37,026 nt of DNA from Paludibacter sp. (lineage in GTDB: Bacteria > Bacteroidota > Bacteroidia > Bacteroidales > Paludibacteraceae): positions 1 through 37,026 of the forward strand of contig JAQUYE010000022.1 of NCBI GenBank assembly GCA_028691965.1, given 5' to 3'. The number at the start of each line of letters is the position of its first letter. Position 1 is the first letter of the stretch. Shown piece after piece: positions 24,712-34,398 of the stretch. The position numbers were made by a program, and so were the translations under genes. The notes under the pieces were generated by a model. It ran no database searches. It saw only the letters and a list, made by a program, of their open reading frames with translations, and was not told the origin of the DNA.

Positions 24712-26979
24712 TTATTTATACCTCTCCATCGTCAATCTCGCCATTAAATAACTTACCGTCGATTCAGCTCCCTGGTTCATATTTACATTGTTTTCTTCCA
24801 GCCCGTCGTAGCAACCTCCTGTACAGGGATTGTAGATAATTTGATTCAATCGGTTTCGTCCGAGAAACCACTCGAAAGCGATATGTAGTTTTTCGAGGTA
24901 TCTTTTTTCGCCGAACTCGTCGAAAAACTTAGCCAGGGTGATTATGGTGTAGGCAACATCAATGGGTTGCTCTCCGTAGCGATAGGCTTCGCTGCCTCGA
25001 TTGTAGCGACCCTTGTTGGAAACTACCTCTATGCCGTTGTCGTTGAAGATGTGGAGAAGAAGGAAGTTCATTGACTCGTGTGCAATGGTTTTGTAAAGCA
25101 CATTACCGGTGATGTGTGAGGCACATAACATGGCCTCGGGTACTACACTGTTAGCGTAGGTGAGATAACTTTCAAACCATTCCCAGTTTTTAGTGGATTC
25201 GTGCAGGTACATGTTCTCAAGCCTTTTTGCCAATCGATCAGCCAATAAGCGGTTTTCGTTGGTGGGGCGCACCTGATGGTAAAAGTACAATCCCTTTAAT
25301 ATAAAGGATAATGCTCGTGTTGAGTGGATAGTTTCGAGGTGAGGGAGTGTCTGCTTAAAAATGTTAATTGCTTTTTTTACAAGATCGGCCGGAAGTATCG
25401 ATTGCTTCGAGATGACGAATCCTAAGGCCCAGATAGTCCTGCCGTTGGCATCATCGAGGTTGGTTGTTTGGTTTTGAGCAGTAATGTTTTTGTAAATGTC
25501 AATGTAGTTTACAAAATTCCCACCCGGTTGGATACAATAGTCTATGAAATCGAGATAAACCTGAATGGAAAAAAGGTTAGCTGCATCTTTTGTTTGTTCA
25601 AAATGCATGCATATTGCAATAAGGGCTCTTGCGTTATCGTCGAGTGTGTAGCCCGACAGCAAATCAGGTTGATTTATTTTACAGAACTGGAGCAATCCGA
25701 AGCTGGTAGTCATTTTTAGTAAATGATCCGTTTTGATTGGTGGCAGCTTGTAAACGAGTTTAAACTTGTTGTCGAGTTGCTGCGAAAAGACCTTAACATG
25801 TGCTACTGCCGAATTCTCCCAGGCAGTGAAGATAATCTTCTGTAAGGTGTTAATGCTGATGCTTTTTCGCAATTGCTCGTTATTGAGTAAGCGTATTGCA
25901 CCAGTGGCTAATTGGTTGGAATCTTTAAAGTCGATTATTATACCGGTGTTTTCTGTAAGCACTTCTTTGGCATGGGGGATAGGTGTGGAGATAATCGGAC
26001 AGCCACAACTCATTGCATATACAAATGTGCCGCTTACAGCCTGATTAGGATCGTTGGTGGTAAACAGATAAATATCGGTCAGCTGCAGGTATTCAAGTAG
26101 CTCGGGCAGTGCCAGGTAATTGTTTATAAACCTTACATTTTTTGAAATGCCTAATTCATTGACCAGCTCTTCGAGCATCTCGCGGTAGTGCTCACCTTCG
26201 TGTTTTACGACCTCTGGATGGGTCTTGCCGATGATAAGAAATACAACTTCGGGTGCAACTTTTAGAATTGCCGGCAAAGCCTTCAGGGTAGTTTCAACAC
26301 TCTTCCCCGAACTAAGTAAGCCAAAGGTGGTAAGTACCTTCTTATCTCTCAGGGAGTATTTGTTCTTGAGGGTGTTTTTGCTTAGGTGTGGAACGAGGTG
26401 GGTTCCGTGTGCGATTACTGAGATTTTTGATTCCGGAATTTGATAGTCGTTGATAAGTAGTTGCAATGCATTGTTAGTCATTACTATGATAGCTCCGCAT
26501 GCCTGACCAATGTCGTATACATTCTTTTTAAGAAGTGCATCGGGCTTTGGTAGAACCGTGTGAAATACTACTATGACCGGTTTGGTAATAGTTTGCAGAA
26601 AACCCGGAAATGCTGTTTCCTGTTCGCTGAAGAACCCGAATTCGTGTTGTATCAACACCAGTTGTATACTGCTGTTTTGATTGATGCTTCGGGCAGTAAG
26701 GATATAGGAAGCCGGATCGGAGGTGTCGAGTACTGAAAGTACTTCGGCAGAGTAGTTGTAGGCTGCTTTGCCCGATTCCAATGCACAAACCCGTATTTTA
26801 AAGGAGGTTCCGAATTTGTTGTTGAGGGCCGAGATCAAGTCCTGCGAATAAGTGGCAATGCCACATTCGCGGGGAGGAAAGGAGCTGATGAATAATATCT
26901 CCGGAATCTGAAGCTTTGTGTTTTCAATTAGCGGTATATATTGTTTTTCATTGCTTATGATGTTTATTGTTGGTTTCAT
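24712..26979 (-). CDS. GT4-type glycosyltransferase fused to a helical glycosidase-like C-terminal domain
   Basis: This 755-residue protein has two parts. Residues about 25-400 look like a GT-B fold of GT4 type (ILFISSFPPRECGIATYSQDL; VLTTFGLLSSGKSVET). The donor-site E-x7-E motif is not in its usual form: the region reads NQAVSGTFVYAMSCGCPIIS, with both glutamates replaced. Residues about 415-755 are mostly helical (GYTLDDNARALIAICMHF; EAMLCASHITGNVL), resembling an (alpha/alpha)6 barrel. It overlaps the GH130 gene by 4 bases (ATGA), so the two are translationally coupled. Such a GT/GH130 pair suggests making or recycling of a mannose-containing oligosaccharide. The sugar is not known. Confidence 0.75.
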   Translation of the reverse strand: MKPTINIISNEKQYIPLIENTKLQIPEILFISSFPPRECGIATYSQDLISALNNKFGTSFKIRVCALESGKAAYNYSAEVLSVLDTSDPASYILTARSINQNSSIQLVLIQHEFGFFSEQETAFPGFLQTITKPVIVVFHTVLPKPDALLKKNVYDIGQACGAIIVMTNNALQLLINDYQIPESKISVIAHGTHLVPHLSKNTLKNKYSLRDKKVLTTFGLLSSGKSVETTLKALPAILKVAPEVVFLIIGKTHPEVVKHEGEHYREMLEELVNELGISKNVRFINNYLALPELLEYLQLTDIYLFTTNDPNQAVSGTFVYAMSCGCPIISTPIPHAKEVLTENTGIIIDFKDSNQLATGAIRLLNNEQLRKSISINTLQKIIFTAWENSAVAHVKVFSQQLDNKFKLVYKLPPIKTDHLLKMTTSFGLLQFCKINQPDLLSGYTLDDNARALIAICMHFEQTKDAANLFSIQVYLDFIDYCIQPGGNFVNYIDIYKNITAQNQTTNLDDANGRTIWALGFVISKQSILPADLVKKAINIFKQTLPHLETIHSTRALSFILKGLYFYHQVRPTNENRLLADRLAKRLENMYLHESTKNWEWFESYLTYANSVVPEAMLCASHITGNVLYKTIAHESMNFLLLHIFNDNGIEVVSNKGRYNRGSEAYRYGEQPIDVAYTIITLAKFFDEFGEKRYLEKLHIAFEWFLGRNRLNQIIYNPCTGGCYDGLEENNVNMNQGAESTVSYLMARLTMERYK

Positions 26980-28007
26980 TGCTGTATATTCTTTAAAAGT
27001 TCCTGAGTCAGTTCGCTAAGTCTGACCGATACGCATGCTATTCGCTCATCGGCTGCGCCATAGTAGATAAACAGCCGGTCGCCAAACAAGGCTGTACCGG
27101 TAGGGAATACTACATTATTTACTTCTCCACGTCGTTCCCACATGTATTCGGGCGAAAAGAGGGGCTTCGACAGACGGGAAAGTTCGATGGAAGGATCGTT
27201 GAGATCTAACAAGGCTGCACATGCTGAATACACTAAGCCCTTTTCGGTAGATTCTACTCCATGGTAAATGAGCACCCAGCCATCTTTTGTTTCGATAGGC
27301 GGACAACCGCTACCGATATAGTCGGACTCGTGTTTATACACCGGATCCATAACTATGTGATTGTGGAAGTCGGGGAAATAGGCTTTCCAGAATTCCTTGG
27401 TTAATTCGTCGAGCGATTTAACTTTTACAATCTGAATTCCCGGCCGGATACGATGTAGAAATACTAAGTTACCATTAATACGACGAGGAAAGAATACTAC
27501 ATTCTTATCCCAGAGCATTATCACCTTATCAGGATCAGCTTCCTGGTAATAAAACTTATGATTGCGGTAATAGTTCTCGTTCACCTTGCCGTTTTTCTCG
27601 GCCCAGTGCACGAACTTAGAATAGGTGATGGGGGGAACTATAGTCCCCAGCCTCTTGAATTTCTTTAAATCTTTTGATGTTGCAAGGGCACCACGGGCAT
27701 TTATCCCATCGTAACCCGTATATGACATATAATAGAGATCGTCGAGTTTTACAATTCGAGCATCTTCAATGCCCTGGGTCTCGAAGTCGAGTTCAGGAGC
27801 CATAAAGGGTATATCCCATCGTTCAGCTACATGTAAGGGTCCGTCGAGACGGGCATATCCGAGTGTGGAATGATTTCCTTTGCTTACAGCCCTGTAGAAA
27901 ATATGAACACTATCACCATCTTTTTGTATGGCAGGATTTAATACTCCGGCATTTTCAAACTCAAATTCTCTTTTTTCAAGTAGAATTCCTTCTTTTTTGA
28001 CATTCAT
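26976..28007 (-). CDS. GH130-family beta-mannoside phosphorylase or mannosidase
   Basis: This 343-residue protein is a five-bladed beta-propeller of GH130 type. NAGVLNPAIQKDGDSVHIFYRA (19-40) and the catalytic segment QGIEDARIVKLDDLYYMSYTGYDG, with acid Asp82, are diagnostic. VVFPTGTALFGDRLFIYYGAADERIACV closes the propeller. Family members phosphorolyse or hydrolyse beta-1,4- or beta-1,2-mannosides; which one is not decided here. No signal peptide is seen, so it acts in the cytoplasm. It is upstream of, and overlaps, the GT4-like gene by 4 bases. No promoter box was found in the short gap before it. Confidence 0.85.
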   Translation of the reverse strand: MNVKKEGILLEKREFEFENAGVLNPAIQKDGDSVHIFYRAVSKGNHSTLGYARLDGPLHVAERWDIPFMAPELDFETQGIEDARIVKLDDLYYMSYTGYDGINARGALATSKDLKKFKRLGTIVPPITYSKFVHWAEKNGKVNENYYRNHKFYYQEADPDKVIMLWDKNVVFFPRRINGNLVFLHRIRPGIQIVKVKSLDELTKEFWKAYFPDFHNHIVMDPVYKHESDYIGSGCPPIETKDGWVLIYHGVESTEKGLVYSACAALLDLNDPSIELSRLSKPLFSPEYMWERRGEVNNVVFPTGTALFGDRLFIYYGAADERIACVSVRLSELTQELLKNIQQ

Positions 28008-28046
28008 GATGATGTGTTTTAGTGTGGTTTTAAAAGTTTTCCTAAA

Positions 28047-28083
28047 AAAACCGCCTTAGGTTTCGTTACTCTAAGGCGGTTTT
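28047..28083 (-). terminator. Intrinsic terminator for the OmpA-family gene
   Basis: On the minus strand AAAACCGCCTTAG pairs with CTAAGGCGGTTTT (13 bp, plus positions 28071-28083 and 28047-28059), followed by a T-run. It ends the OmpA/DUF3494 transcription unit and separates it from the GH130 gene. Confidence 0.85.
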
Positions 28084-28099
28084 GTTGTTGGCCAGAGCC

Positions 28100-30088
28100 T
28101 TAACGCGGTTGAATAATATCAATTATTACTGTCCGGTTATAGAATCGCTCTTCAGGCAGTTTGTTGTCGAAAGGAGCATTGTCGGCGTCCATGCCAAAGG
28201 CATACACTTCATACTTTACTCCTGTTTTACCGGCAGCCGCAACTGCTTTTTCGAGAATCTGTTTGCTGTCGATGGCACGTCGTTCCGAAAGCTTCATGTT
28301 ATATTCCTGACTCCCGATTAAATCGGTATGACCATGAATGATAACTGTTCCGTTTGAAACGATATGCGGTGCAACTTCTTTGGTAAGGAAGTTTTCGTAG
28401 TCGGCAACTGCATTTGCCTTATCAAAATCGAAAAGGATACTGAAACGCAACGAATCTTCGTTGGGGACTTCGCTTCGTACCAGGTTAATGCTACGTTCCT
28501 TTCGCACTACAGCACCATCGGTGGTTTCGCCTGTAAGTACAAATTTGTAGTTGCCGTTGGCTTTCTTTCCAAGAATGCTGTTGCCCGAGATGCTTTCCTG
28601 ATTACGGGTATAAGGTCCGTAATGAGTAGTCATCCCGCTCTCGTCGGTTACATCTACTTTCCATGATTTGAAAGGTTGTGGTTCTTCCGAATCGACGGTG
28701 AAGAGTACGCGGCTATCGAGGGGATCGATTTGATCGACTTCCAGTTGCAATGGTTTTAGCAGGAACGATGGACTGCTTACTATGTCGACCCTGCGATCAC
28801 CTTCAAGTAATAAAGGCAAAAATTTCTTGTCGCCGGGAGATGCAGAAGGATCTTTTGGCTGATTGCGTCCTTCAGTCTTGATACGCGATGAGCTTATCCC
28901 AAAAGAATTCACCAGGTATCTTTTTACTGATTCAGCATAAGTCAATCCAAGTGCCTCGCCATTACCGGCCGAAGCGCCGATAAGAGTAATTGTTTCGGAA
29001 GGTTTTTCATTCATGCGGTATCCGAGTATATTCAGGATATTGTAATACGCATTCATCTGACGTTTTGATCTTCCTGTCTGGTCGGTAGCATCCGACTTTT
29101 GAAGTTGCTCCGGATTAAACTTGCCCGCCTGTGCAGGAGTTAACTTCACATAACGATTGGGGATGTCGGATGATTTTTCTTCAAAGAAGATGTAGTTGCG
29201 CAAGGGGAAAGCCTCGTTGATAGTACGGTTGGCAGCAACAACTTCAGGAGCCTTGATAATAAAGTCGGCCTTGATTGGAGTTACGGCTACGGGCTGAATG
29301 ATGGGTGCTACGGGAACTATATAGGCACTGTTGACTTGTTTTACAACTTTTCCTTTACCGAACTTCAGTGCCATACCTACTCTTACAGTCGACAACGACC
29401 AGCTTTCGATATCACGTGGTGCTTGTCCGAAGTAAGGATGATACGATACAAAGGGCGAAAGAGCAATCTGGCGACGACTGCCGGCATCGGCCAGCTGTAT
29501 GTCGTAACCAATACCTACATGGGTTGAAAATACATCGCGACGAATATCGCTGAATTCACCTTCGTGGGTAGTAAACTGACTTCCGGTGTTCTGATCGAAG
29601 CTGTAAGTGAACGACTTATCAATGTTGTAACCATATGCACCACCCAGGAATACATAGAAGTCGGGTCCGAAGGGTGAAATACGGATACTGGGTTGTATAG
29701 TCGCATAACTTAGGTTAGTCTTCAAATCCTCGGGGCAGTTACAGGGCGATAGCACCTGATCGAACTCGCCACCACGGTTATCGTAGCCAAGGTTCAACAT
29801 AAACCCAAGGAATGAAATGGGACGGTACTCCAGCAATACAGAACCAAAACCGCGGATACCAAAGCCTTCGTGTAAAGCTGCCGGTGCCATCAGTGATGGA
29901 GTAAGTCGTTGGGTTGTTCCTGTGTACATGTTAACATTGGCAGCCCCGGAAATCCCCCACCAGAATGTTGGTAGGGTTCTTTGTACTTCCTGTGCCGGTA
30001 ATGTGATCGCTATTCCAAGCACCATCAACGAAGAGAAAACCAGTTTTCTGATCACGTTTTTATTTTGTTTGTAATTTATAAGTTTCAT
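28100..30088 (-). CDS. OmpA-family outer-membrane protein with two OmpA-like modules
   Basis: This 662-residue protein has a signal peptide (cleavage after LPA, about residue 32). Residues about 40-250 are a membrane barrel (VLLEYRPISFLGFMLNLGYDNRGGEF; STHVGIGYDIQ). A first OmpA_C-like stretch at about 297-438 runs NYIFFEEKSSDIPNRYVKL ... EGDRRVDIVS but lacks the usual HTD and N ligands. A complete OmpA_C module follows at about 545-662: FSILFDFDKANAVADYENFL, VIIHGHTDLIGSQEYNMKLS, FYNRTVIIDI. The last module should bind peptidoglycan and tie the outer membrane to the wall. It lies 13 bases downstream of the DUF3494 lipoprotein gene and is probably co-transcribed with it. Confidence 0.85.
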   Translation of the reverse strand: MKLINYKQNKNVIRKLVFSSLMVLGIAITLPAQEVQRTLPTFWWGISGAANVNMYTGTTQRLTPSLMAPAALHEGFGIRGFGSVLLEYRPISFLGFMLNLGYDNRGGEFDQVLSPCNCPEDLKTNLSYATIQPSIRISPFGPDFYVFLGGAYGYNIDKSFTYSFDQNTGSQFTTHEGEFSDIRRDVFSTHVGIGYDIQLADAGSRRQIALSPFVSYHPYFGQAPRDIESWSLSTVRVGMALKFGKGKVVKQVNSAYIVPVAPIIQPVAVTPIKADFIIKAPEVVAANRTINEAFPLRNYIFFEEKSSDIPNRYVKLTPAQAGKFNPEQLQKSDATDQTGRSKRQMNAYYNILNILGYRMNEKPSETITLIGASAGNGEALGLTYAESVKRYLVNSFGISSSRIKTEGRNQPKDPSASPGDKKFLPLLLEGDRRVDIVSSPSFLLKPLQLEVDQIDPLDSRVLFTVDSEEPQPFKSWKVDVTDESGMTTHYGPYTRNQESISGNSILGKKANGNYKFVLTGETTDGAVVRKERSINLVRSEVPNEDSLRFSILFDFDKANAVADYENFLTKEVAPHIVSNGTVIIHGHTDLIGSQEYNMKLSERRAIDSKQILEKAVAAAGKTGVKYEVYAFGMDADNAPFDNKLPEERFYNRTVIIDIIQPR

Positions 30089-30101
30089 GACGTTTTAATT
30101 A

Positions 30102-33100
30102 TTAAGGTTTTGTTACAATGTTTGAATCCAAAGTGACAGCCCCGATGCGGGTTAATGCTCTACCTGTAAGTGTTGCACCTGTAGTAATGGTGATGGATTG
30201 ATCAGCCAGGATATTTCCATAAAATATGGAAGTTGTTCCTAAGGTGGCTGAAGTTCCTACCGACCAGTAGATATTCTTTGCCTGTGCTCCACCTGCAAGT
30301 ACGATGCTTGTTCCTGCACCTGTAATTAAGGTTGAACCCATTTTAAAGATCCATACTGCATTCGGATTTCCACCAGCATCCAGTGTAAGAATGCCGTTTG
30401 CACCTGTACCGGATATTCCGCTTGTTGAAGAGTTAACGTATAATCCCGGTGCTAAGGTGAGTCCACCTAATTGTCCCGGCAATGAAATTGCATTGGTAGA
30501 ACGACCTTGTGCGTCGTTAAATGCGGCTGTGAGATGGGTTTTTGCAAGGCCAACAATCGGATCAGCTACCACATAGAGGGTGCCGTTCACATTGCCTGCC
30601 AGTAGTCCGTTGATAGTAGCCGTTGGGAATGAACCTACATCACCTGTGATAATGGTCGATACTCCTGTATTAGAGATGCCTGAACCTGCAAGGACTGCGA
30701 AGTCACCTGCCGAACCTAAATCGATGCCCTGCGGACCCGAAACGAGGACCTTAAAGTTAGCTACCAACGAGCGGTTACCATTCAATGTGAACACATAGGT
30801 AGCTGCAGTCGAAACAGTACTTCCGTTTTCAGTCCACTTTTCGAAGGTATATCCAGCGTTAGCAGTTGCTTTGGCTGTCACCGTTGAACCTGCATTATAC
30901 AATCCACCACCGGTGGTTGTTCCACCTGCGATAGGGAGCGACGACAAAGAAGCTGTGTACTGTACCGGAGGTATTACCTTGAAGTTAGCAACCAATGAAC
31001 GGTTACCGTTCAGGGTGAAGGTATAAGCCGCTAAGCTTGAAACCTGAATTCCGTTTTCTGTCCACTTTTCAAAGGTGTAACCCGGGTTGGGGCTGGCAGT
31101 AACTGTTATTGAACTACCAGCGTCAAATAAACCTCCTCCGTTGGTAACCCCACCTGCAATAGGAAGCGACGATAACGAAGCTGTATACTTAACAGGAGGT
31201 ATTACCTTGAAGTTAGCAACCAACGAGCGGTTACCATTCAGTGTGAAGGTATATGCTGCTAAGGTCGAAACCGGATTGCCGTTTTCAGTCCAATTCTCAA
31301 AGGTGTATCCCTGATTTGCTGTGGCTGTTACTGTTATCGAAGTACCCACGTCAAACAAGCCTCCTCCGTTGGTAACACCACCTGCGATAGGTAGCGACGA
31401 CAAAGTAGCTGTATACTGAACAGGAGGTATAATCTTAAAGTTGGCAATCAAGGTTTTGTTTCCACTTAAGTTGAAGGTATAAGTAGCTAAGGTCGAAACC
31501 GGGTTGCCGTTTTCAGTCCAATTTTCAAAGGTGTAACCTGTTTTCGGAGTAGCTTTTACCGTCACTGAACTGCCAATATCATAAAGTCCGCTTCCACTGG
31601 TTGTTCCGCCTTCGATAGGAAGTGCCGAAAGTGTAACCAGGAACTGTGTAGGAGGTATGAGTTTGAAGTTTGCAATCAGGTTTCTGTTGCCATTCAATGT
31701 AAAGCTATAGGTAGGCTGTGTCGAAACCGGAGTCCCGTTTTCAGTCCAATTCTCGAAGGTGTATCCGCTAGCTGCAGTAGCTGTAACATTAACCAAAGAG
31801 GCTATGTCGAAGTTTCCACCACCACTGGTTGTACCTCCTGCAACAGGAAGAGCCGATAATGTAACCGAATATTGAACTGGAGCTGCTATAGTAGAGAAAC
31901 TCCATCTTTTATCATTTGCCATTGCATTACCATCCAGGTCTTTTGCTCCTGTTGTGATGACAGCATTATACGTTACGCCTTTTAAAAGAGGACTGGCAGG
32001 AGTAAAGATTCCTTCAGTTCCTGCATAACTTACATATCCCAATACCGGAGTTGTACCGTTCATTACCTTAAAGGTAGATGAATTGATAGTTGTGTTATCC
32101 ATCACTTTGCTGAATGTAGCAGTGATAATCTTGTTGATTTCAACATTGGTAGCACCATCCGACGGATCGGTAGATACAACATAAGGCAATACAGGTACAA
32201 TTAAAATACCGGTAGTGAATTTCCAGGTTGAATCGGCAGGAATTGATTTGTTTGCCAAATCTCTAACACCGGTTGTAACGGTTGCAGTATATTCTGTACC
32301 AAACTGCAAAGGCTGTGTTGGTGTAAAGATAGCCGACATGTCCTTGTAGCTTACTACTCCCGCAACAGGTGTAGTACCATGTTTAAGCGTGAATGTCAGC
32401 GAATTGATTGAAATAGGATTCATCATTTTACTGAACGTGGCGCTAACTAAAGTTTCAATTGCTACATTAACATCTCCATCGTGGGGGTGTGTAATAGTAA
32501 TTAAAGGTAAGGTGCCGGTGGCAAAACTCCAGGTTGTGTCCTTAAGCATTGTGTTACCGGCAAGATCTTTCACTTGTTTAAAGATAGTGGCTGAGTAGAC
32601 CTTGTTGGCTATCAGTGCGCTTGAAGGGGTAAATGTTGCCATGGTACCTGAATAGCTTACTGTTCCGGGTATCGCGGTTGTTCCCTGCATTACTTTAAAG
32701 GTGCCGGTAGTGATGCTGGATGAATTCATCTCAGTGCTGAATACGGCAGTAATTGCTTTATTCAGCGCAACATCCGATGTGCCTTCAAGTGGGTCGGTGA
32801 GGATTACGTTTGGTGCAGAGCCTGTGTTGAAACTCCATACTTCATCTGCAATCATAATATTCCCCATCAGATCTTTGCTCTCTCTTTTTACGGTAGCAAC
32901 ATAGACGGTATTAGGTTCCAGTAAATTAGTAGGAGTAAAGGTGGCAGTTGTACCACTGTAGGTTACTGCTCCGCCAATAAGGTTACTACCTTTTTTTATA
33001 AAATAGGTAGTTTCATTTATGGAGGATGGATCCATTGCTACGTTGAAAGTTGCAGTGATAAGTGCGTTACTAACTACGTTAATTGCCCCATTGACAGGGC

Positions 33101-33278
33101 TCGTCAGGATTACTTCCGGGCAGACGCCAATCACTTCGCCGGTGAAGTCATCGTCCTTACATTGCCAGGTTGTAAAAGCTACCAACATCAGAATGCCGAC
33201 AGTGAAAAAGCCTCTCAGCCTTTTGAAATGTAGGATTGATGTGAGCTTTTGATTAGAAAAAAAAGTCTTGTTTCTCAT
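30102..33278 (-). CDS. Large repeat lipoprotein: four Ig-like Big_5 domains, five beta repeats, DUF3494 ice-binding-type domain
   Basis: This 1058-residue lipoprotein ends its signal at VAFTTWQC. Residues about 50-455 hold four SbsA/Big_5-type domains, each with the pattern SP..G.T.V.....I.ATFS..M and V.S...F.P..L (for example PSDGATNVEINKIITATFSK). Next come five tandem modules of about 76 residues (TATLSSLPIAGG... ENWTENGNPVST ... LVANFK), resembling InlB/bacterial-repeat beta domains. The last 200 residues, from GIDLGSAGDFAVLAGSGISN to the end, match DUF3494 (type I ice-binding beta-solenoid: FKMGSTLITGAGTSIVLAGG, GRALTRIGAVTLDSN). The layout is that of a surface adhesin held out on a stalk. 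Ice binding or antifreeze is one possible role; attachment is another. Confidence 0.85.
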   Translation of the reverse strand: MRNKTFFSNQKLTSILHFKRLRGFFTVGILMLVAFTTWQCKDDDFTGEVIGVCPEVILTSPVNGAINVVSNALITATFNVAMDPSSINETTYFIKKGSNLIGGAVTYSGTTATFTPTNLLEPNTVYVATVKRESKDLMGNIMIADEVWSFNTGSAPNVILTDPLEGTSDVALNKAITAVFSTEMNSSSITTGTFKVMQGTTAIPGTVSYSGTMATFTPSSALIANKVYSATIFKQVKDLAGNTMLKDTTWSFATGTLPLITITHPHDGDVNVAIETLVSATFSKMMNPISINSLTFTLKHGTTPVAGVVSYKDMSAIFTPTQPLQFGTEYTATVTTGVRDLANKSIPADSTWKFTTGILIVPVLPYVVSTDPSDGATNVEINKIITATFSKVMDNTTINSSTFKVMNGTTPVLGYVSYAGTEGIFTPASPLLKGVTYNAVITTGAKDLDGNAMANDKRWSFSTIAAPVQYSVTLSALPVAGGTTSGGGNFDIASLVNVTATAASGYTFENWTENGTPVSTQPTYSFTLNGNRNLIANFKLIPPTQFLVTLSALPIEGGTTSGSGLYDIGSSVTVKATPKTGYTFENWTENGNPVSTLATYTFNLSGNKTLIANFKIIPPVQYTATLSSLPIAGGVTNGGGLFDVGTSITVTATANQGYTFENWTENGNPVSTLAAYTFTLNGNRSLVANFKVIPPVKYTASLSSLPIAGGVTNGGGLFDAGSSITVTASPNPGYTFEKWTENGIQVSSLAAYTFTLNGNRSLVANFKVIPPVQYTASLSSLPIAGGTTTGGGLYNAGSTVTAKATANAGYTFEKWTENGSTVSTAATYVFTLNGNRSLVANFKVLVSGPQGIDLGSAGDFAVLAGSGISNTGVSTIITGDVGSFPTATINGLLAGNVNGTLYVVADPIVGLAKTHLTAAFNDAQGRSTNAISLPGQLGGLTLAPGLYVNSSTSGISGTGANGILTLDAGGNPNAVWIFKMGSTLITGAGTSIVLAGGAQAKNIYWSVGTSATLGTTSIFYGNILADQSITITTGATLTGRALTRIGAVTLDSNIVTKP
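30750..31880 (-). repeat. Five in-frame tandem repeats of about 226 bp
   Basis: The repeated beta modules of the DUF3494 lipoprotein are also repeated at DNA level. Units three to five (30750-31430) are strongly alike: GTTAGCAACCAA, GAGCGGTTACC, CCGTTTTC and GTCCA segments recur in each. Such similarity points to recent duplication or gene conversion, so unit number may vary between strains. Confidence 0.75.
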
Positions 33279-33549
33279 ATTGGAATGAATTAATAGAATG
33301 AATAGAATTAAATTAAATGCTGTCTATGGTGTTGAGATATTTCAACCTGGCAAAGGTGAGGAATCCTATTCCTTAAAACTTACACCTATCTGTGAATAAG
33401 TTACATCATTCACTGATTTGGGTAATCGGAGTGCTGACCTTTAGCAGATAAAAAATCAATTGGTAGCTGAGCTGAACGGTGGGTACAAACACGACCGCTT
33501 CAACGTCTGAAAGGAGTATACAACCAGAAATCTACGAATACTTTTTATC
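33279..33549. other. Intergenic region between divergent genes, no clear promoter box
   Basis: This gap separates the DUF3494 gene (minus) from the transketolase operon (plus). On the minus strand CACCTTTGC (33350-33358) is a near match to the -7 box, with CA in place of TA. A small inverted repeat AGGAAT/ATTCCT lies at about 33359-33373. No exact TAnnTTTG box was found for the plus-strand operon. Confidence 0.4.
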
Positions 33550-34398
33550 ATGAATAATACAGCTCTGTCGCGTTCGAAAGAACTGCAAATAAAGGCTGAG
33601 GAAATTCGTCGGCGGGTGATTGAAATCATCTACTCAGCGAAAGGCGGACATACCGGGGGATCACTCTCGTCGGTCGATCTGCAGACTCTTCTTTATTTCC
33701 ACGTACTCAATATTGATCCTCAACAGCCTGATATGCCCGGGCGCGATCGGTTTATCCTTAGTAAAGGGCATAGTGTTGAAGCCCTGTACGCCACCCTGGC
33801 GGCCCGTGGCTTTGTTTCGCAGGAAACGCTCGATACCTACGGTCAGTACAATTCTCCGCTGGCCGGTCATCCTACTAAAAAAACACCGGGTGTAGAACTT
33901 AACAGTGGTGCACTCGGTCATGGTCTGTCGGTTGGAGTCGGCATGGCTATCGGTGCGCGTATGTCGGGGATGCACTACCGTACCTTTGTGCTGATGGGCG
34001 ATGGCGAACAGGGTGAAGGTTCGATTTACGAAGCTGCCATGGCCGCCGGTCATTACCAGCTGGGTTCGCTGGTGGCTATTATCGACCGGAATACACTGCA
34101 GATCAGCGGGCGTACCGAAGAGGTGATGGGCCTTGAACCGATGCGTGAGCGCTGGTCGTCGTTCGGCTGGGAGGTGCAAGAGGTGGATGGTAACGACATG
34201 GACGCGCTGCTCGCTACCTTCGGAGCATTGGATTTTCGTAACCAGGTTCCCAAACTAATCATTGCCCGTACGGTAAAGGGGAAGGGTGTATCGTTTATGG
34301 AAGATGGTGCGAAATGGCACCACGGTGTTCCCTCCGAAGAGCAGTATAAAACAGCAATTGCTGAAATCAACGAACGCATTAAACGCCTCCAATCATGA
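33550..34398 (+). CDS. Transketolase, N-terminal (TPP-binding) subunit
   Basis: This 282-residue protein carries the TPP-binding half of transketolase: GGHTGGSLSSVDLQTLLYF, LSKGHSVEALYATLA, GALGHGLSVGVGMAIGARM, and the cofactor motif GDGEQGEGSIYEAAMAAGHY ... IDRN. Transketolases move two-carbon units between sugar phosphates. In this split form the second subunit is the next gene, whose ATG overlaps the stop here by 4 bases. Codon composition is GC-rich (35 of 60 G/C in 34081-34140), unlike the ribose-type operon. Given the FGGY kinase and isomerase behind it, this pair may handle a special sugar phosphate (candidate AptA, apulose-4-phosphate transketolase subunit A) rather than the housekeeping pentose pathway. 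Confidence 0.88.
   Translation: MNNTALSRSKELQIKAEEIRRRVIEIIYSAKGGHTGGSLSSVDLQTLLYFHVLNIDPQQPDMPGRDRFILSKGHSVEALYATLAARGFVSQETLDTYGQYNSPLAGHPTKKTPGVELNSGALGHGLSVGVGMAIGARMSGMHYRTFVLMGDGEQGEGSIYEAAMAAGHYQLGSLVAIIDRNTLQISGRTEEVMGLEPMRERWSSFGWEVQEVDGNDMDALLATFGALDFRNQVPKLIIARTVKGKGVSFMEDGAKWHHGVPSEEQYKTAIAEINERIKRLQS

Noticed and set aside
33359..33373. AGGAAT/ATTCCT inverted repeat as an operator
   Set aside because: It is short, single and without support. It could easily occur by chance.
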